Source: Verrucomicrobiota bacterium
GTDB lineage: Bacteria > Verrucomicrobiota > Verrucomicrobiia > Methylacidiphilales > UBA1321
Assembly (NCBI GenBank): GCA_013286145.1
Contig: JABDGH010000006.1
Span: 1,689-65,688 of the forward strand
Length of the DNA: 64,000 bases
Reading direction: 5' to 3'
Shown here in pieces: positions 1 through 8,889 of this stretch; within the stretch, counting starts at the first letter, position 1, and each line of letters starts with the position of its first letter. The translations under genes were made by a program, and so were the position numbers. Under the pieces are notes generated by a model. That model was not told where the DNA came from and made no database searches. It saw only the letters and a list, made by a program, of their open reading frames with translations.

Positions 1-8
1 AGGTTGGA

Positions 9-791
9 TCATAAATAACTAAGTTCAGGAATTTTTTGGAGATGGCCGATTTCCACCAAGTCAGCGGCAAAGGCCATGATGGCTTTTTTCTGCGGATCGC
101 CGAGATGATAATAAAGATGGTCGGTCAGGTAGCGATATTCAAAAGGTGTGCGCGCAATTTGATCCCTCGCTGCCAGGCCGATCTTTGCTGCGGCACGCAG
201 GTTTTTAGCGAGAAGTTCCGCATTCGGCGTCTCTTTGCGGATAGCCCACACGGCAAAAACAAAGGGCAGCCCCGTGTAGGCATGCCACGATTGAGCCAGG
301 TCCAGACAACGTTCGTCCGGGTGCGACTGGCGATGGACAATGGCCGGATCACCGATAAGGAGTTGTCCCTCCGCCGGTTCGTCGGGTGAAACGTAGATGG
401 GGTTCAGGCGATAATATTTTTGAAGCAGGACGCGAAGCAGTTGGTTCGATGTTTTGGATGCAGGATCGAGAGAAACAGTCTTGATGCGCACGACGGGGAT
501 GGTGTGAATGAGAATCACGCTGTAAACGCTGTTCAGTGAACCGATGGCCACGCCGTTAACGATATGATAGGCAGCGGCGTTTTCGATCACTTCGACCAGC
601 GGCACCAGCCCGGCCTGCAACCGTCCCTCGGCCAATTCGGCGGCGAGTTTATTCGGATCCAGGAAGCTCACCGGTTCCTGGATGCCCCAGTGAAGAGGCC
701 GTGCATTGAGATAAGGCACCGAACCAAGGTTCCAAGTTAATGGAGAGGACTCGGAGGCTGTTGTCGGAGTTGGATAATTTTCGGGAAGCAT
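9..791 (-). CDS. mqnA: Chorismate dehydratase MqnA (futalosine menaquinone pathway)
   Basis: MqnA dehydrates chorismate to 3-enolpyruvylbenzoate, the first step of the futalosine route to menaquinone. The N-terminal LGSVPYLNARPL segment is typical of the MqnA/MqnD periplasmic-binding-like fold, and 260 aa fits the family. I chose the ATG at 791, which lies two bases after the stop of the upstream small gene; a TTG at 812 would add seven residues. It is the last gene of a minus-strand operon with ubiX, mqnP and mqnE. The family call is firm; the start is moderately sure. Confidence 0.9.
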   Translation of the reverse strand: MLPENYPTPTTASESSPLTWNLGSVPYLNARPLHWGIQEPVSFLDPNKLAAELAEGRLQAGLVPLVEVIENAAAYHIVNGVAIGSLNSVYSVILIHTIPVVRIKTVSLDPASKTSNQLLRVLLQKYYRLNPIYVSPDEPAEGQLLIGDPAIVHRQSHPDERCLDLAQSWHAYTGLPFVFAVWAIRKETPNAELLAKNLRAAAKIGLAARDQIARTPFEYRYLTDHLYYHLGDPQKKAIMAFAADLVEIGHLQKIPELSYL

Positions 792-793
792 AG

Positions 794-1036
794 TTATTGT
801 TGTGTCTCCCAAAATTCCTTGTCGAGCGCTGAAGCCCTTCGGGCAGCCGTGGTTTTATCAACCGGGCTCGGCGGCTTTTCCATGGCTTTGTTGTCCGGGA
901 TGCCGGGCGAAGCACCTTTCGGTTCTTGGCCGTCAGTCGATTCCAAATTCCTGAACCAACGGCCGCCGGGAGATTCGGCATCGCTTTCGCCTAATCCGCA
1001 GATGGCGAAAAACAAATCGAGAAGTGCCGAGATCAC
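794..1036 (-). CDS. Small unknown protein between mqnE and mqnA
   Basis: An 80-residue reading frame that I do not recognise. It begins with GTG in a GTGA overlap with the mqnE stop and ends two bases before the mqnA ATG, so it fills the gap between two pathway genes exactly. The N-terminus is short and hydrophobic (ALLDLFFAICGLG), followed by a polar Gly/Pro/Lys/Arg-rich tail. The fit suggests translational coupling and a real gene, possibly a membrane-associated accessory peptide. Chance remains possible because no family is recognisable and the composition is not strongly protein-like. Confidence 0.45.
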   Translation of the reverse strand: MISALLDLFFAICGLGESDAESPGGRWFRNLESTDGQEPKGASPGIPDNKAMEKPPSPVDKTTAARRASALDKEFWETQQ

Positions 1037-2199
1037 ACCAACACCCCCTCCTGCGTTGGTCTATCGGGCATGGGTGTCAAATCAGGTGTCCCGTTGAGCC
1101 GCTGATAAAAGGTATTGCGTTGCATCGGAACGCGCCCCGCCTCGCGAATGGCGCGCTCCAGCGTGATCACGGTTTGGCTCTGAGGGGTCTTGCTCCCGGC
1201 CATATGGAAAATCTTTTCCTGCTGGATGGTTCCGTGCAGATCGTCCACGCCGAAGCTCAGCGCAACTTGCGCCAGGGGCAACCCGAGGCTCACCCAGTAG
1301 GCGGTGATGTGATCGAAATTATCGAGATAAATCCGGGCGATGGCCAGATTCCGCAAATCCTCAAAAGCCGAGGCGCGACCCATGCCCAGATGGGTCAGCT
1401 TGTTGTGCTCCGGTTCGTAGGCGAAGGGAACCAGCGCGGTGAAGCCATGCGTTTCGTCCTGTAACTCGCGAAGCCGCCGCAGGTGATCGACCCGGTGCGC
1501 CGTGGTTTCAACATGGCCATAAAGCATGGTGCAGGTGCTGCGTTCCCCCATCTGGTGCCAGGTGCGATGGACTTCAAGCCATTCCTCGGCGCTTTCCTTG
1601 CCACGACAAATTTTGTCACGCACTTCGGGATCGAAAATTTCCGCGCCACCACCCGTGAGCGAACTAAGTCCCGCCTCGCGCAAAATTTCGAGCGTTTCAC
1701 GAATCGGCTTCTTGGCGATCCGTTCCGCCAGGTGCCGAATTTCAATCGCGGTGAAAGCCTTCACGGTCAGGTTCGGACACGCCGCCTTCAATGCCTTGAT
1801 CATCTCCGTATAGTAGGAAAAGGGGAGCTTGGGGTGAAGACCGCCGACGATGTGAACCTCAGTGGCTCCCTTGTCATAAGCCTCCTTGGTCTGACGCGCC
1901 ATCTCTTCAATATCGTAAGTGAACTGACCCTCTTTTTCATGAGGCCGACGCGCAAAGGCGCAGAACTGGCAACTCAGGATGCAGATGTTCGAATAATTGA
2001 GATAAAGATTAAGGACATAGGTGGCGACATTGCCGTTCTTGCGTTCGCGCACATGATTGGCCAGATAGCCGAGCGCGTTGAGATCCTTGATCTCGTAAAG
2101 CTTGAGCGCATCGGCGTCGGTCAGCCGTTGCGCGGCGAAGACTTTTTCGGCTATGTCGTTCAACCCGGCGCGGGAAAGAATGGCGTCCATGAAGCTCAT
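1033..2199 (-). CDS. mqnE: Aminofutalosine synthase MqnE (radical SAM)
   Basis: Radical SAM enzyme that joins 3-enolpyruvylbenzoate to the adenosyl group of SAM to give 6-amino-6-deoxyfutalosine. The CILSCQFC cluster motif (CxxxCxxC) binds the 4Fe-4S centre and is followed by the HIVGGLHP segment typical of MqnE/MqnC. The start is the ATG at 2199, in an ATGA overlap with the mqnP stop, giving 388 aa; a longer frame reaches 2334 but that extension reads as a shadow of mqnP. MqnC is related, but the pairing with mqnA and the overall length favour MqnE. Confidence 0.9.
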   Translation of the reverse strand: MSFMDAILSRAGLNDIAEKVFAAQRLTDADALKLYEIKDLNALGYLANHVRERKNGNVATYVLNLYLNYSNICILSCQFCAFARRPHEKEGQFTYDIEEMARQTKEAYDKGATEVHIVGGLHPKLPFSYYTEMIKALKAACPNLTVKAFTAIEIRHLAERIAKKPIRETLEILREAGLSSLTGGGAEIFDPEVRDKICRGKESAEEWLEVHRTWHQMGERSTCTMLYGHVETTAHRVDHLRRLRELQDETHGFTALVPFAYEPEHNKLTHLGMGRASAFEDLRNLAIARIYLDNFDHITAYWVSLGLPLAQVALSFGVDDLHGTIQQEKIFHMAGSKTPQSQTVITLERAIREAGRVPMQRNTFYQRLNGTPDLTPMPDRPTQEGVLV

Positions 2200-3125
2200 A
2201 GCGGACCTTTCGCAAAAAGATGCCAGTCGGGCCAGTAGAGACTGGCTGCAATTCCGACCACAAGAAAAAGTCCGACGAAGGCGTTCATTTGAAAAAAAGC
2301 GATATTGATCCGATGGAGATCGCCCGTCAGGCAAAGAATATGTTCAACCAATAACGCGAATAAGATCAAAAGCATCGCGATCCAATATGGCAGTGAGAGC
2401 ATCGCAAGCCAACCAAAAGCCAGAAGTATAAGCCAGGTCATGAAGTGAAGAATGCGAGCCAATCGCAGGGCCGCCTTGACGCCGTGCCTCGCGGGATAGG
2501 AATGGAGCCGCGCCTGGCGATCAAATTCGACATCTTGCGTTGAATAAATCAAATCGAAGCCAAAGACCCAGCACCAGACCCCCGTCGCCAGCAGCCATGG
2601 CAGGGGGGAGTTGAAATTGCCGACCGTGGCAGCCCATGCCCCCATCGGCGCGGCAGCCAGTGCCAGTCCCAAAAAAGCATGGGTGTAGGCGGTAAAACGC
2701 TTGGTAAGCGAGTAACCGAGAATGAGAAGGCAGGCCACCGGGCAGAGCGCCAGGCACAAAAAGTTAAGTTGCGAGCATCCCAGGACAAAAGCCGCGAGCG
2801 CAATTCCGCATAAAAACATGGTCAAGCGACGCGTACCCAGTTGCGCCCGGCGCTTGGTGCGGGGGTTGAAATTATCATAGTCCCAATCGGCCCAGCGATT
2901 GAACGCCATCGCCGCCGTTCGGGCCGAAACGAGACACCAGAGAATCCAGAACAGCACTGGAAACGACGGCACACCCCGCGCCGCAATCAACATCGCTGAC
3001 AGGGCAAATGGCAATGCAAAGACCGAATGCGAAAATTTGATCAGCTCCAGCGTGCCTAAAAAATGACGGAGCAGGCCGGGGCGTGGACCACCCGGCGGCG
3101 AGGTCATGATGACGGAAGAAGGCAT
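2196..3125 (-). CDS. mqnP: UbiA-family prenyltransferase, probable MqnP
   Basis: Integral membrane aromatic prenyltransferase of the UbiA superfamily, 309 aa with about eight hydrophobic segments. Two Asp-rich motifs are visible: NRWADWDYDNFNPRT near residue 76 and YSTQDVEFD in the second half; these bind Mg-prenyl diphosphate. Lying between ubiX and mqnE, it is best read as MqnP, which attaches the polyprenyl tail in the futalosine branch, rather than as UbiA of ubiquinone synthesis. It overlaps mqnE by four bases (ATGA). An alternative ATG start lies at 3107. Confidence 0.85.
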   Translation of the reverse strand: MPSSVIMTSPPGGPRPGLLRHFLGTLELIKFSHSVFALPFALSAMLIAARGVPSFPVLFWILWCLVSARTAAMAFNRWADWDYDNFNPRTKRRAQLGTRRLTMFLCGIALAAFVLGCSQLNFLCLALCPVACLLILGYSLTKRFTAYTHAFLGLALAAAPMGAWAATVGNFNSPLPWLLATGVWCWVFGFDLIYSTQDVEFDRQARLHSYPARHGVKAALRLARILHFMTWLILLAFGWLAMLSLPYWIAMLLILFALLVEHILCLTGDLHRINIAFFQMNAFVGLFLVVGIAASLYWPDWHLFAKGPL

Positions 3126-3161
3126 AAGAGAATAGAATTGATGCAGATCAAAGTAGGATCA

Positions 3162-3734
3162 TCAATCTTTAGTCTCCTCCGGTTCCATCCACCGTTTGAT
3201 CAGCGTGTGCTTCATGCCCAAATGATCCAGCACGCGGGCGATGACCGTATCGACCACATCGAGCACGGTCTCGGGTCGGTGATAAAAGGAGGGTATGGCT
3301 GGGATGACATCCGCACCGGCTTCGAGCAGGGTGACCACGTTCCGGGCCTGGATCAGATTCCAAGGCGTTTCTCGCGGAACGAGGATTAATCGTCGCTTTT
3401 CCTTGAGGAAAACATCGGCGGCACGAGCAATGGCGCTATCCGAATAGCCGTGGGCAATCCGGCCCAACGTACCCATGGAACATGGGATGATCACCATCGC
3501 GTCAAACTTGGCCGAGCCACTCACAAAAGGAACCCGCATCGAGTCATCGCCATGAACTTGAAATCGGTCAGGCAGGGCTAGTTTTCCAACCTCGGTCATG
3601 GCCACTTCCCGAGCATGGGTACTCAGTGCCACATGGACTTCATGGGGGCCTTGGGGGTCTTCATCGAGAAGCTGGAGAAGCCGTTGGGCATAAAGGGAAC
3701 CGCTGGCCCCGGTGATCGCCACGACTAATTTCAT
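3162..3734 (-). CDS. ubiX: Flavin prenyltransferase UbiX
   Basis: UbiX makes prenylated FMN, the cofactor of UbiD-type decarboxylases. Family signatures are the N-terminal VVAITGASGSLYAQRLL nucleotide-binding loop, PCSMGTLGRIAHGYSDSAI, and a C-terminal segment with LVPRETPWN. The ATG at 3734 gives the standard 190 aa; a 12-residue upstream extension lacks family character. It leads the menaquinone operon, so it probably serves an MqnL-type decarboxylase encoded elsewhere (sometimes called MqnM in this pathway). Confidence 0.9.
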   Translation of the reverse strand: MKLVVAITGASGSLYAQRLLQLLDEDPQGPHEVHVALSTHAREVAMTEVGKLALPDRFQVHGDDSMRVPFVSGSAKFDAMVIIPCSMGTLGRIAHGYSDSAIARAADVFLKEKRRLILVPRETPWNLIQARNVVTLLEAGADVIPAIPSFYHRPETVLDVVDTVIARVLDHLGMKHTLIKRWMEPEETKD

Positions 3735-3879
3735 ACCTCGAAAGGATACATGCAACCAATTCAGAAACAAGGTACTAGAAGATAATAATGGACTCGATTC
3801 AGGTTCCAGTCCTTGAAATACTTTACGTCATTAAGGTTCGAGTCGTTGACCTTTTCAGCCCCCGGCATATACTCCATTT

Positions 3880-4395
3880 GTGGAGATTTCGAAAATTTTG
3901 GTGGCACGGAATGCCAATCTCGGGTTCATCAAGGTGGTTGGACGCGGTTCTTTTCAAAATTCGAGTTGTTTGAAGATCTTTTATCAGCAACTGCTGAAAG
4001 AGGGGGTCAATCGCTTTGTCGTTGATCTGGAAGTTTGTAGCTATCTGGACAGCACTTTTTTGGGAATTTTACTGGGTTTGGGACTCGAGCTTAAGGAGGG
4101 TGGCCATAGTCTCCTGCATGTTCTTAACGCCAGCCCCCGCAATCTGGAATTATTGAAGAACCTGGGCCTTGATCGCCTGCTTCAAATCGATAACAAACGT
4201 GTCGATCTCAATGGGGTTGCGGAAAAGCCGTTGGAAGAAATTCCGTGCCCCGTCTCAACCCGCGCCGAAGTCGCACCAACCATTTTGGAAGCCCACGAGA
4301 ACCTGATGGAGTTTGATCCCCGCAATATCCCGAAGTTTAAAGATGTGGTCGAGTTTTTGCGGGAAGATCTCGGTCACGTTGCGGGCAATAATTGA
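3880..4395 (+). CDS. STAS-domain protein (anti-anti-sigma-like)
   Basis: A 171-residue protein whose first 100 residues look like a STAS domain: FVVDLEVCSYLDSTFLGILLGL carries the Asp-Ser pair at the position phosphorylated in SpoIIAA/RsbV proteins. The last 70 residues (PVSTRAEVAPTILEAHENLMEFDP onward) are not recognised and may bind a partner. It starts with GTG and has no obvious Shine-Dalgarno sequence. No serine kinase or PP2C phosphatase is adjacent, so its partner is unknown. It lies between the divergent ubiX operon and grpE. Confidence 0.7.
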   Translation: MEISKILVARNANLGFIKVVGRGSFQNSSCLKIFYQQLLKEGVNRFVVDLEVCSYLDSTFLGILLGLGLELKEGGHSLLHVLNASPRNLELLKNLGLDRLLQIDNKRVDLNGVAEKPLEEIPCPVSTRAEVAPTILEAHENLMEFDPRNIPKFKDVVEFLREDLGHVAGNN

Positions 4396-4407
4396 AAATG
4401 GGCTTGT

Positions 4408-4444
4408 CTGTGACCCATTAAAAGCTCCTTATCGGGAGTCACAG
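4408..4444 (+). promoter_or_regulatory. Imperfect inverted repeat upstream of grpE
   Basis: CTGTGACCC and GGGAGTCACAG can pair (one bulged A) around a 17-base loop, ending 38 bases before the grpE start. It could be a leader hairpin, an operator, or an end structure for the STAS gene; there is no T-run. It does not match the CIRCE operator. Confidence 0.25.
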
Positions 4445-4482
4445 CCGTATAACAGTCCGATGGATAACATGAATTTTTTAAT

Positions 4483-5076
4483 ATGAGTTCCCACAAAGAA
4501 AAAGAAGAGAAGACCACGAAGCACCCGAATACGGAGGAAACTCCTTCTTCGTCAACTGCGGCTGATGGCGTCGTCTCCAGTGAGATGCCGCAAATCACGG
4601 AGCAATTAGCCGCGCAGGCGGCGGAATTCAAGGATCGCCTGCTTCGGGCCCAGGCAGAGTGGGACAACTCACGCAAACGCATTCTCAGGGAAAAGGAAGA
4701 AGCCGTGCGGTACGCCAGCGAAGCTCTGCTGGAACGATTGCTGCCGGTGCTCGATAATTTTGAAATGGGAATGGAGGCTGCGAAAACAGCCACCGATCCC
4801 AAAGCCATCGCACAGGGGTTTGAAATGGCGCTGGCGCAATTCCAACAGGTCTTGCGCGAGGCTGGGGTGGAATCGATCAATGCCGTCGGACATCCCTTTG
4901 ACCCGCATCGTCACGAGGCGCTCGGCCATCACGAATCGGACGAACATCCCGAAGGCCACGTCCTTTCCCAGATGCGCAAGGGTTACAAACTCAAGGATCG
5001 TTTGTTGCGGCCCGCTTCGGTTTTTGTGGCCAAACCATCCGAACCCAAGGCATCCTCCAAGGCGAAATCGAAGTAA
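4483..5076 (+). CDS. grpE: Nucleotide exchange factor GrpE
   Basis: Cytoplasmic co-chaperone that releases ADP from DnaK. The polar N-terminal 35 residues lead into a long helix (EQLAAQAAEFKDRLLRAQAEWDN) and the C-terminal beta domain with the family-typical GVESINAVGHPFDPHRHEA. Length 197 aa is normal. The stop abuts the dnaJ ATG, so the two are translated together; dnaK is not in the window. Confidence 0.93.
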   Translation: MSSHKEKEEKTTKHPNTEETPSSSTAADGVVSSEMPQITEQLAAQAAEFKDRLLRAQAEWDNSRKRILREKEEAVRYASEALLERLLPVLDNFEMGMEAAKTATDPKAIAQGFEMALAQFQQVLREAGVESINAVGHPFDPHRHEALGHHESDEHPEGHVLSQMRKGYKLKDRLLRPASVFVAKPSEPKASSKAKSK

Positions 5077-6240
5077 ATGGCTACGACCAAGCGCGATTAT
5101 TACGTTGTCCTCGGTGTGGAACGGAATACCACTCCCGAAGAGATGAAGAAGGCCTACCGGAAGCTGGCGGTGAAGCATCATCCCGACAAAAATCCGGGTG
5201 ATAAATCGGCTGAGGAAAAGTTCAAGGAATTGGGCGAAGCCTATGAAGTGCTTAGCAATCCCGACAAGCGCAGTGCTTACGACCGCTTTGGCCATCAGGC
5301 ATTCGCGCCCGGCGGAGGCATGGGCGGTGGCGGAATGGGAGGCGTGCACGATCCCTTCGAGGTCTTTCGCGAAGTTTTCGGCGGCGGCGGAAATCGCGGT
5401 GGCGGGATTTTCAGCAACTTTTTTGACGAGGCGTTTCAGCAGGATGGCGGAGAGCGTGGCGGACGCGGTCGCGGCTCCGACCTGCGTTACGACATGCGCA
5501 TCACCTTCCAGGAAGCCGCGCGCGGCGTGGAAAAGGAGATAGAAATTTCCAAGTTGCAGGCGTGTGATACTTGCAGCGGTTCCGGTGCGGAGCCGGGCAG
5601 CAAGATTACCACCTGCCCAACCTGCGGCGGACAGGGACAAGTGGCTGTGACGCGGGGATTTTTCAATATCGCGCAAACATGTCCCCGTTGTCGTGGGGCG
5701 GGACGAAGCATTGAAAAGCCATGTCATACCTGCCGGGGCGAAGGACGCATGGAAAAAACGACCAAGATCAAAATCAAGATTCCCGCCGGGGTTGAGGATG
5801 GAACGCGACTGCGCTCATCCGGCCAGGGCGAGGGTGGAGTGCGGGGAGGTCCGGCAGGTGATCTCTATGTCGTTCTGCATGTCGAAGCGCACGATATTTT
5901 CCAGCGTGAAGGCACCGATCTTTTTTGCAACGTGCCGATCAGCTTTGCGCTGGCGGCGCTCGGCGGTGAAGTCAAGGTGCCGACCCTTGAAGGAAGCGCC
6001 GTGCTCAAGGTTCCGGCTGGAACACCCTCGGGCAAAGTTTTTCGTCTTCGCGGCAAGGGATTACCCGAGGTGCATGGTCGCGGCCTGGGCGATTTGCATG
6101 TGAAACTTTATGTCGAGGTGCCAACCAAATTGAACGTGGAACAACGCTCCAGTTTGCAGGCCTTCGCAGACAGTTGTGATGAACATACCCATCCGGAGGA
6201 AAATTCCTTCTTCCGCAAAGCCAAGGATTTTTTCAAATGA
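5077..6240 (+). CDS. dnaJ: Chaperone protein DnaJ
   Basis: Type I Hsp40 that stimulates DnaK. An N-terminal J domain has the HPD loop at residues 35-37, followed by a Gly/Phe-rich linker ([11 protein letters not shown]), four CxxCxGxG zinc-binding repeats ([32 protein letters not shown]) and the C-terminal substrate-binding region. Length is 387 aa. It directly follows grpE and overlaps rsmE by four bases (ATGA), so heat-shock chaperone and rRNA methylase are co-transcribed. Confidence 0.96.
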   Translation: MATTKRDYYVVLGVERNTTPEEMKKAYRKLAVKHHPDKNPGDKSAEEKFKELGEAYEVLSNPDKRSAYDRFGHQAFAPGGGMGGGGMGGVHDPFEVFREVFGGGGNRGGGIFSNFFDEAFQQDGGERGGRGRGSDLRYDMRITFQEAARGVEKEIEISKLQACDTCSGSGAEPGSKITTCPTCGGQGQVAVTRGFFNIAQTCPRCRGAGRSIEKPCHTCRGEGRMEKTTKIKIKIPAGVEDGTRLRSSGQGEGGVRGGPAGDLYVVLHVEAHDIFQREGTDLFCNVPISFALAALGGEVKVPTLEGSAVLKVPAGTPSGKVFRLRGKGLPEVHGRGLGDLHVKLYVEVPTKLNVEQRSSLQAFADSCDEHTHPEENSFFRKAKDFFK

Positions 6241-6977
6241 AACGTTACTACTCTCCCTCACTTGATCGCGGCGTGCTCGACGCGGAACAATCCCACCATT
6301 GCGCGCAGGTCATGCGTCAGGGAGTGGGCGAACTATTTGCCGTTTTTGACGGACAAGGCATCGAAGCCAAGGCGCGCATCACTGAAATTTCCCGCGACGA
6401 GGTAAAATTCCAAATCCTCGCCAAGGCGGCTTCGACCAAGGCGACGCATCCGGTATGGCTGGCACAGGCGTTGACCAAACCGAAGTCGATGGACTTGATC
6501 CTGCAAAAAGCCACTGAACTTGGCGTCTCCGAATTGGCTCCGCTGCAATCGGATCACAGCATTGCGCAGATCGATGAAGAGAAAGCCGAAGCGAAGGTGG
6601 AAAAATGGCAGAAGCTTACCATCGAAGCCGCCAAGCAGTGTGGCCAGAACTGGCTGCCCGTTGTTCATGCGCCACGTTCGCCGAAAGATTTTGTGGCCGC
6701 GATTCCCCGGGGTGCAGTGAAGTTGATCGCGTCGCTCCAACCGGAAGCGCAACCGTTGAAGACTGCGTTGCGTGAACAGTTGAAGAATTTGAAAATAGGA
6801 ACTCCGATCGTGGTGATGATCGGCCCCGAGGGCGATTTCACACCGGCGGAAATCGGCATGGCACGCGCGGCGGGGTTCATTCCGGTCTCGCTCGGTAAAA
6901 TTATTTTGCGTGCGGAGACAGCGGCCTTTTTTGTTCTCAGCGCAATCGCTTACGAATTGATGGATGACACTCTTTAA
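6237..6977 (+). CDS. rsmE: 16S rRNA m3U1498 methyltransferase RsmE
   Basis: SPOUT-class methyltransferase that modifies U1498 of 16S rRNA. The C-terminal knot region shows [10 protein letters not shown] and [11 protein letters not shown], both characteristic of the family, and [23 protein letters not shown] precedes them. Length 246 aa is normal. Translation starts in the dnaJ stop (ATGA) and the end overlaps the next gene by 14 bases. The dnaJ-rsmE neighbourhood is common in bacteria. Confidence 0.92.
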   Translation: MKRYYSPSLDRGVLDAEQSHHCAQVMRQGVGELFAVFDGQGIEAKARITEISRDEVKFQILAKAASTKATHPVWLAQALTKPKSMDLILQKATELGVSELAPLQSDHSIAQIDEEKAEAKVEKWQKLTIEAAKQCGQNWLPVVHAPRSPKDFVAAIPRGAVKLIASLQPEAQPLKTALREQLKNLKIGTPIVVMIGPEGDFTPAEIGMARAAGFIPVSLGKIILRAETAAFFVLSAIAYELMDDTL

Positions 6978-7878
6978 GGTGAAACGTTTCTTGTGGTGCG
7001 TCACCCTCGCATTTTTGAGTGCCGGGCTGGCACCGTTGTCGGCGCAAACACCGATTCCCGCACGCCCGGCGGATCCGCACCAGGTTATTCCCGCCAAACC
7101 GGCTTCAACTCCATCCGCACCTGTGCCGCCGACGCCTGTCCCCGCAACAAATGCGCCTGCTGCTGCATCTTCGGGGCCAGTCCTCTCCATCATGGCGGAT
7201 AGCAGCTTGCGCGACGTATTGCAGGAACTGGCGCAAAGTTGGGCGGACAGTCTCGAATCAAATCCGCAAGTGCCTTTGACGCTGACGAATGCCGGCACTA
7301 TGCGAGCTAAGATAGAGGCGGGCGCGGCAAGCGATCTGATTATCGACACCGATATTCAGGACATGAAGGAAATGACCGACAAGAAGTTGCTCTTCGCCGA
7401 CGGACAGCGTTCTGTTGCGCGCAACACGCTGGTAATTTATGGACGCAAGGCACTGGTCAAGGACGATGAACTGGAGTGGTTCGACCTGATCGGATCGGAA
7501 TGGAAAAAAGTGGCGCTGGGCAATCCCGATTTGGTGGCGTCGGGACGGGTCGCCAAGCGCGCCCTGCAAAAGCATGACTTGTTGAACGACCAGAACAAAA
7601 ACATTTTTGTTTATGCGGGCACGGAGGTGTTGGCTTTGCAGATCGTGGAACGCGAGCAGGCAGATGCGGTCTTTGTCTATAAAACTGATCTGGCCAAAGT
7701 CACCCTGCCGGGTTTCGAGATGGTTTCCTTGAAGAACGACGATGCCCCGCCGATTTTCTACACGGCAGCCGTTTCTCGAGCCGCAAAAAACCCTGTGTTG
7801 GCCCATGCTTTCATGGACTACTGCATTGGTGAAGCGGCAAAGGAAATTTGGGCCAAATACGGCTTCGAGACGAATTGA
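6964..7878 (+). CDS. ModA-like extracytoplasmic solute-binding protein (orphan)
   Basis: A 304-residue exported protein: a signal peptide (about residues 1-28, ending SAQT), a Pro/Ala-rich linker to about residue 72, then a periplasmic binding domain resembling molybdate-binding ModA (VLSIMADSSLRDVLQELA, MRAKIEAGAASDLIIDTDIQDM, ALQIVEREQADAVFVYKTD). ModA binds molybdate or tungstate, but no modB or modC follows, so the substrate and transporter are uncertain. It overlaps rsmE and belongs to the chaperone operon. The linker suggests attachment or spacing from the membrane. Confidence 0.75.
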   Translation: MTLFKVKRFLWCVTLAFLSAGLAPLSAQTPIPARPADPHQVIPAKPASTPSAPVPPTPVPATNAPAAASSGPVLSIMADSSLRDVLQELAQSWADSLESNPQVPLTLTNAGTMRAKIEAGAASDLIIDTDIQDMKEMTDKKLLFADGQRSVARNTLVIYGRKALVKDDELEWFDLIGSEWKKVALGNPDLVASGRVAKRALQKHDLLNDQNKNIFVYAGTEVLALQIVEREQADAVFVYKTDLAKVTLPGFEMVSLKNDDAPPIFYTAAVSRAAKNPVLAHAFMDYCIGEAAKEIWAKYGFETN

Positions 7879-7886
7879 GAAGCTCT

Positions 7887-8177
7887 GTCATCCCGAACGA
7901 AGGCGAATCCTAAAGTGTGTGTAATCCGCAAGCTTACTCGAGCCGCAGTTGAGGGATATGGCTCGATAGACCAAATGTGAAGGTGGCGTCACAAGATTTT
8001 TGCACACCAGAAGGGATTCTCGCTTGTCGCTCATGCGAAAAAGAATATCCCTGATGAGCTAATAAGTCTTTTGCTGCCCGTCGGACTCTTCCCAAGTTCG
8101 AGCCATATCCCTCGACTGCGGTTCGGGTTGATGCTGCGCTCAAACGGACTTTCCGGCTCACCTTCACTCGGGATGAC
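7887..8177. repeat. Long GTCATCC-bounded element, copy A (291 bp)
   Basis: This element fills most of the 318-base gap between the ModA-like gene and the anti-sigma gene. It starts GTCATCCCGA and ends TCGGGATGAC, so the ends are inverted. Inside, a 28-base inverted repeat (7939-7966 against 8098-8125, 26 of 28 pairing by eye) makes a second, nested fold. It is clearly related along its length to the element at 53506-53798. A 77-codon frame on the minus strand crosses it, but I do not call a gene. It is probably a non-autonomous mobile or fold-back element. Confidence 0.75.
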
Positions 8178-8196
8178 GGATTCTTTTGCGAAGTTT

Positions 8197-8883
8197 TTAT
8201 TTTTTCTGCAACGATTCCACGGCGCGGCTGATTTGTTCGCGCTGCTCACGATTCGTCGGTGCCAATGGCTCGGTTTGCTCAATGATCTGTCCGTTCTTAT
8301 CACGCCGAACGACATGAAGAAGATCGTTTTCATTATCGATCCAGACCTTCGCATGTTGGTTCCAGCCTAGGGTCTTTTTCCATTGATCGAACGGCGCATC
8401 CTGATTGAAAGTGACAACATGGGCGGCTGGCACATCTGCGGACGAAAAGGGCGTGTCCCCACCTCGAACAGTATCGGTTTGATAAAGCCCGATTTCGACC
8501 ATGCGATCAGAAAAACTCATCAAGACCACCACGATGGCAAGGGCCGTCATCACGCCGCCGCCTAAAAGCCAGCGCAGGGCGGGAGTCAGCAGACCATGGT
8601 TATTCATTGTCGAGGCACGTTGGTTCGCTGGCCCAAAATGTTGACGAACTGCGGTGCGAAGCTCGTTGAGTCGATAGGCGGGAAGTTCCGGTTCCCTGGC
8701 CTGGGTGGCTTCCGTCATGGGCGCAAGGATGCGCAGAACTTCGTGTGCGATTTTGAGTTGCGAAAATTCCTCCCGGTACGCGAGATTGGAGGTCATCGCA
8801 GCGTCAAGAGCGCGGCGTTCCTCATCGGTTGCTTCACGGGCGAGTACACGCAGGGCAAGATTGGTAAAGGATTCAGCGTCCAT
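8197..8883 (-). CDS. Probable membrane anti-sigma factor
   Basis: A 228-residue protein with a cytoplasmic helical N-terminal part (residues 1-90), one transmembrane segment near residues 107-125 (GGGVMTALAIVVVLMSF) and an extracytoplasmic C-terminal domain. It begins six bases after the sigma gene, the usual order for a sigma/anti-sigma pair. No HxxxCxxC zinc motif is present, so it is not a zinc anti-sigma of the RsrA type. Function is inferred from topology and context. Confidence 0.65.
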   Translation of the reverse strand: MDAESFTNLALRVLAREATDEERRALDAAMTSNLAYREEFSQLKIAHEVLRILAPMTEATQAREPELPAYRLNELRTAVRQHFGPANQRASTMNNHGLLTPALRWLLGGGVMTALAIVVVLMSFSDRMVEIGLYQTDTVRGGDTPFSSADVPAAHVVTFNQDAPFDQWKKTLGWNQHAKVWIDNENDLLHVVRRDKNGQIIEQTEPLAPTNREQREQISRAVESLQKK

Positions 8884-8889
8884 AATCTA

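Noticed and set aside
4396-4482. CIRCE (HrcA) operator upstream of grpE
   Set aside because: No TTAGCACTC-N9-GAGTGCTAA pattern is present; only an unrelated imperfect inverted repeat.
7934-8167. Protein-coding gene of 77 codons in long element A
   Set aside because: The partner frame in element B is only partly alike and differences are not concentrated at third codon positions, so structure or repeat conservation explains it better.
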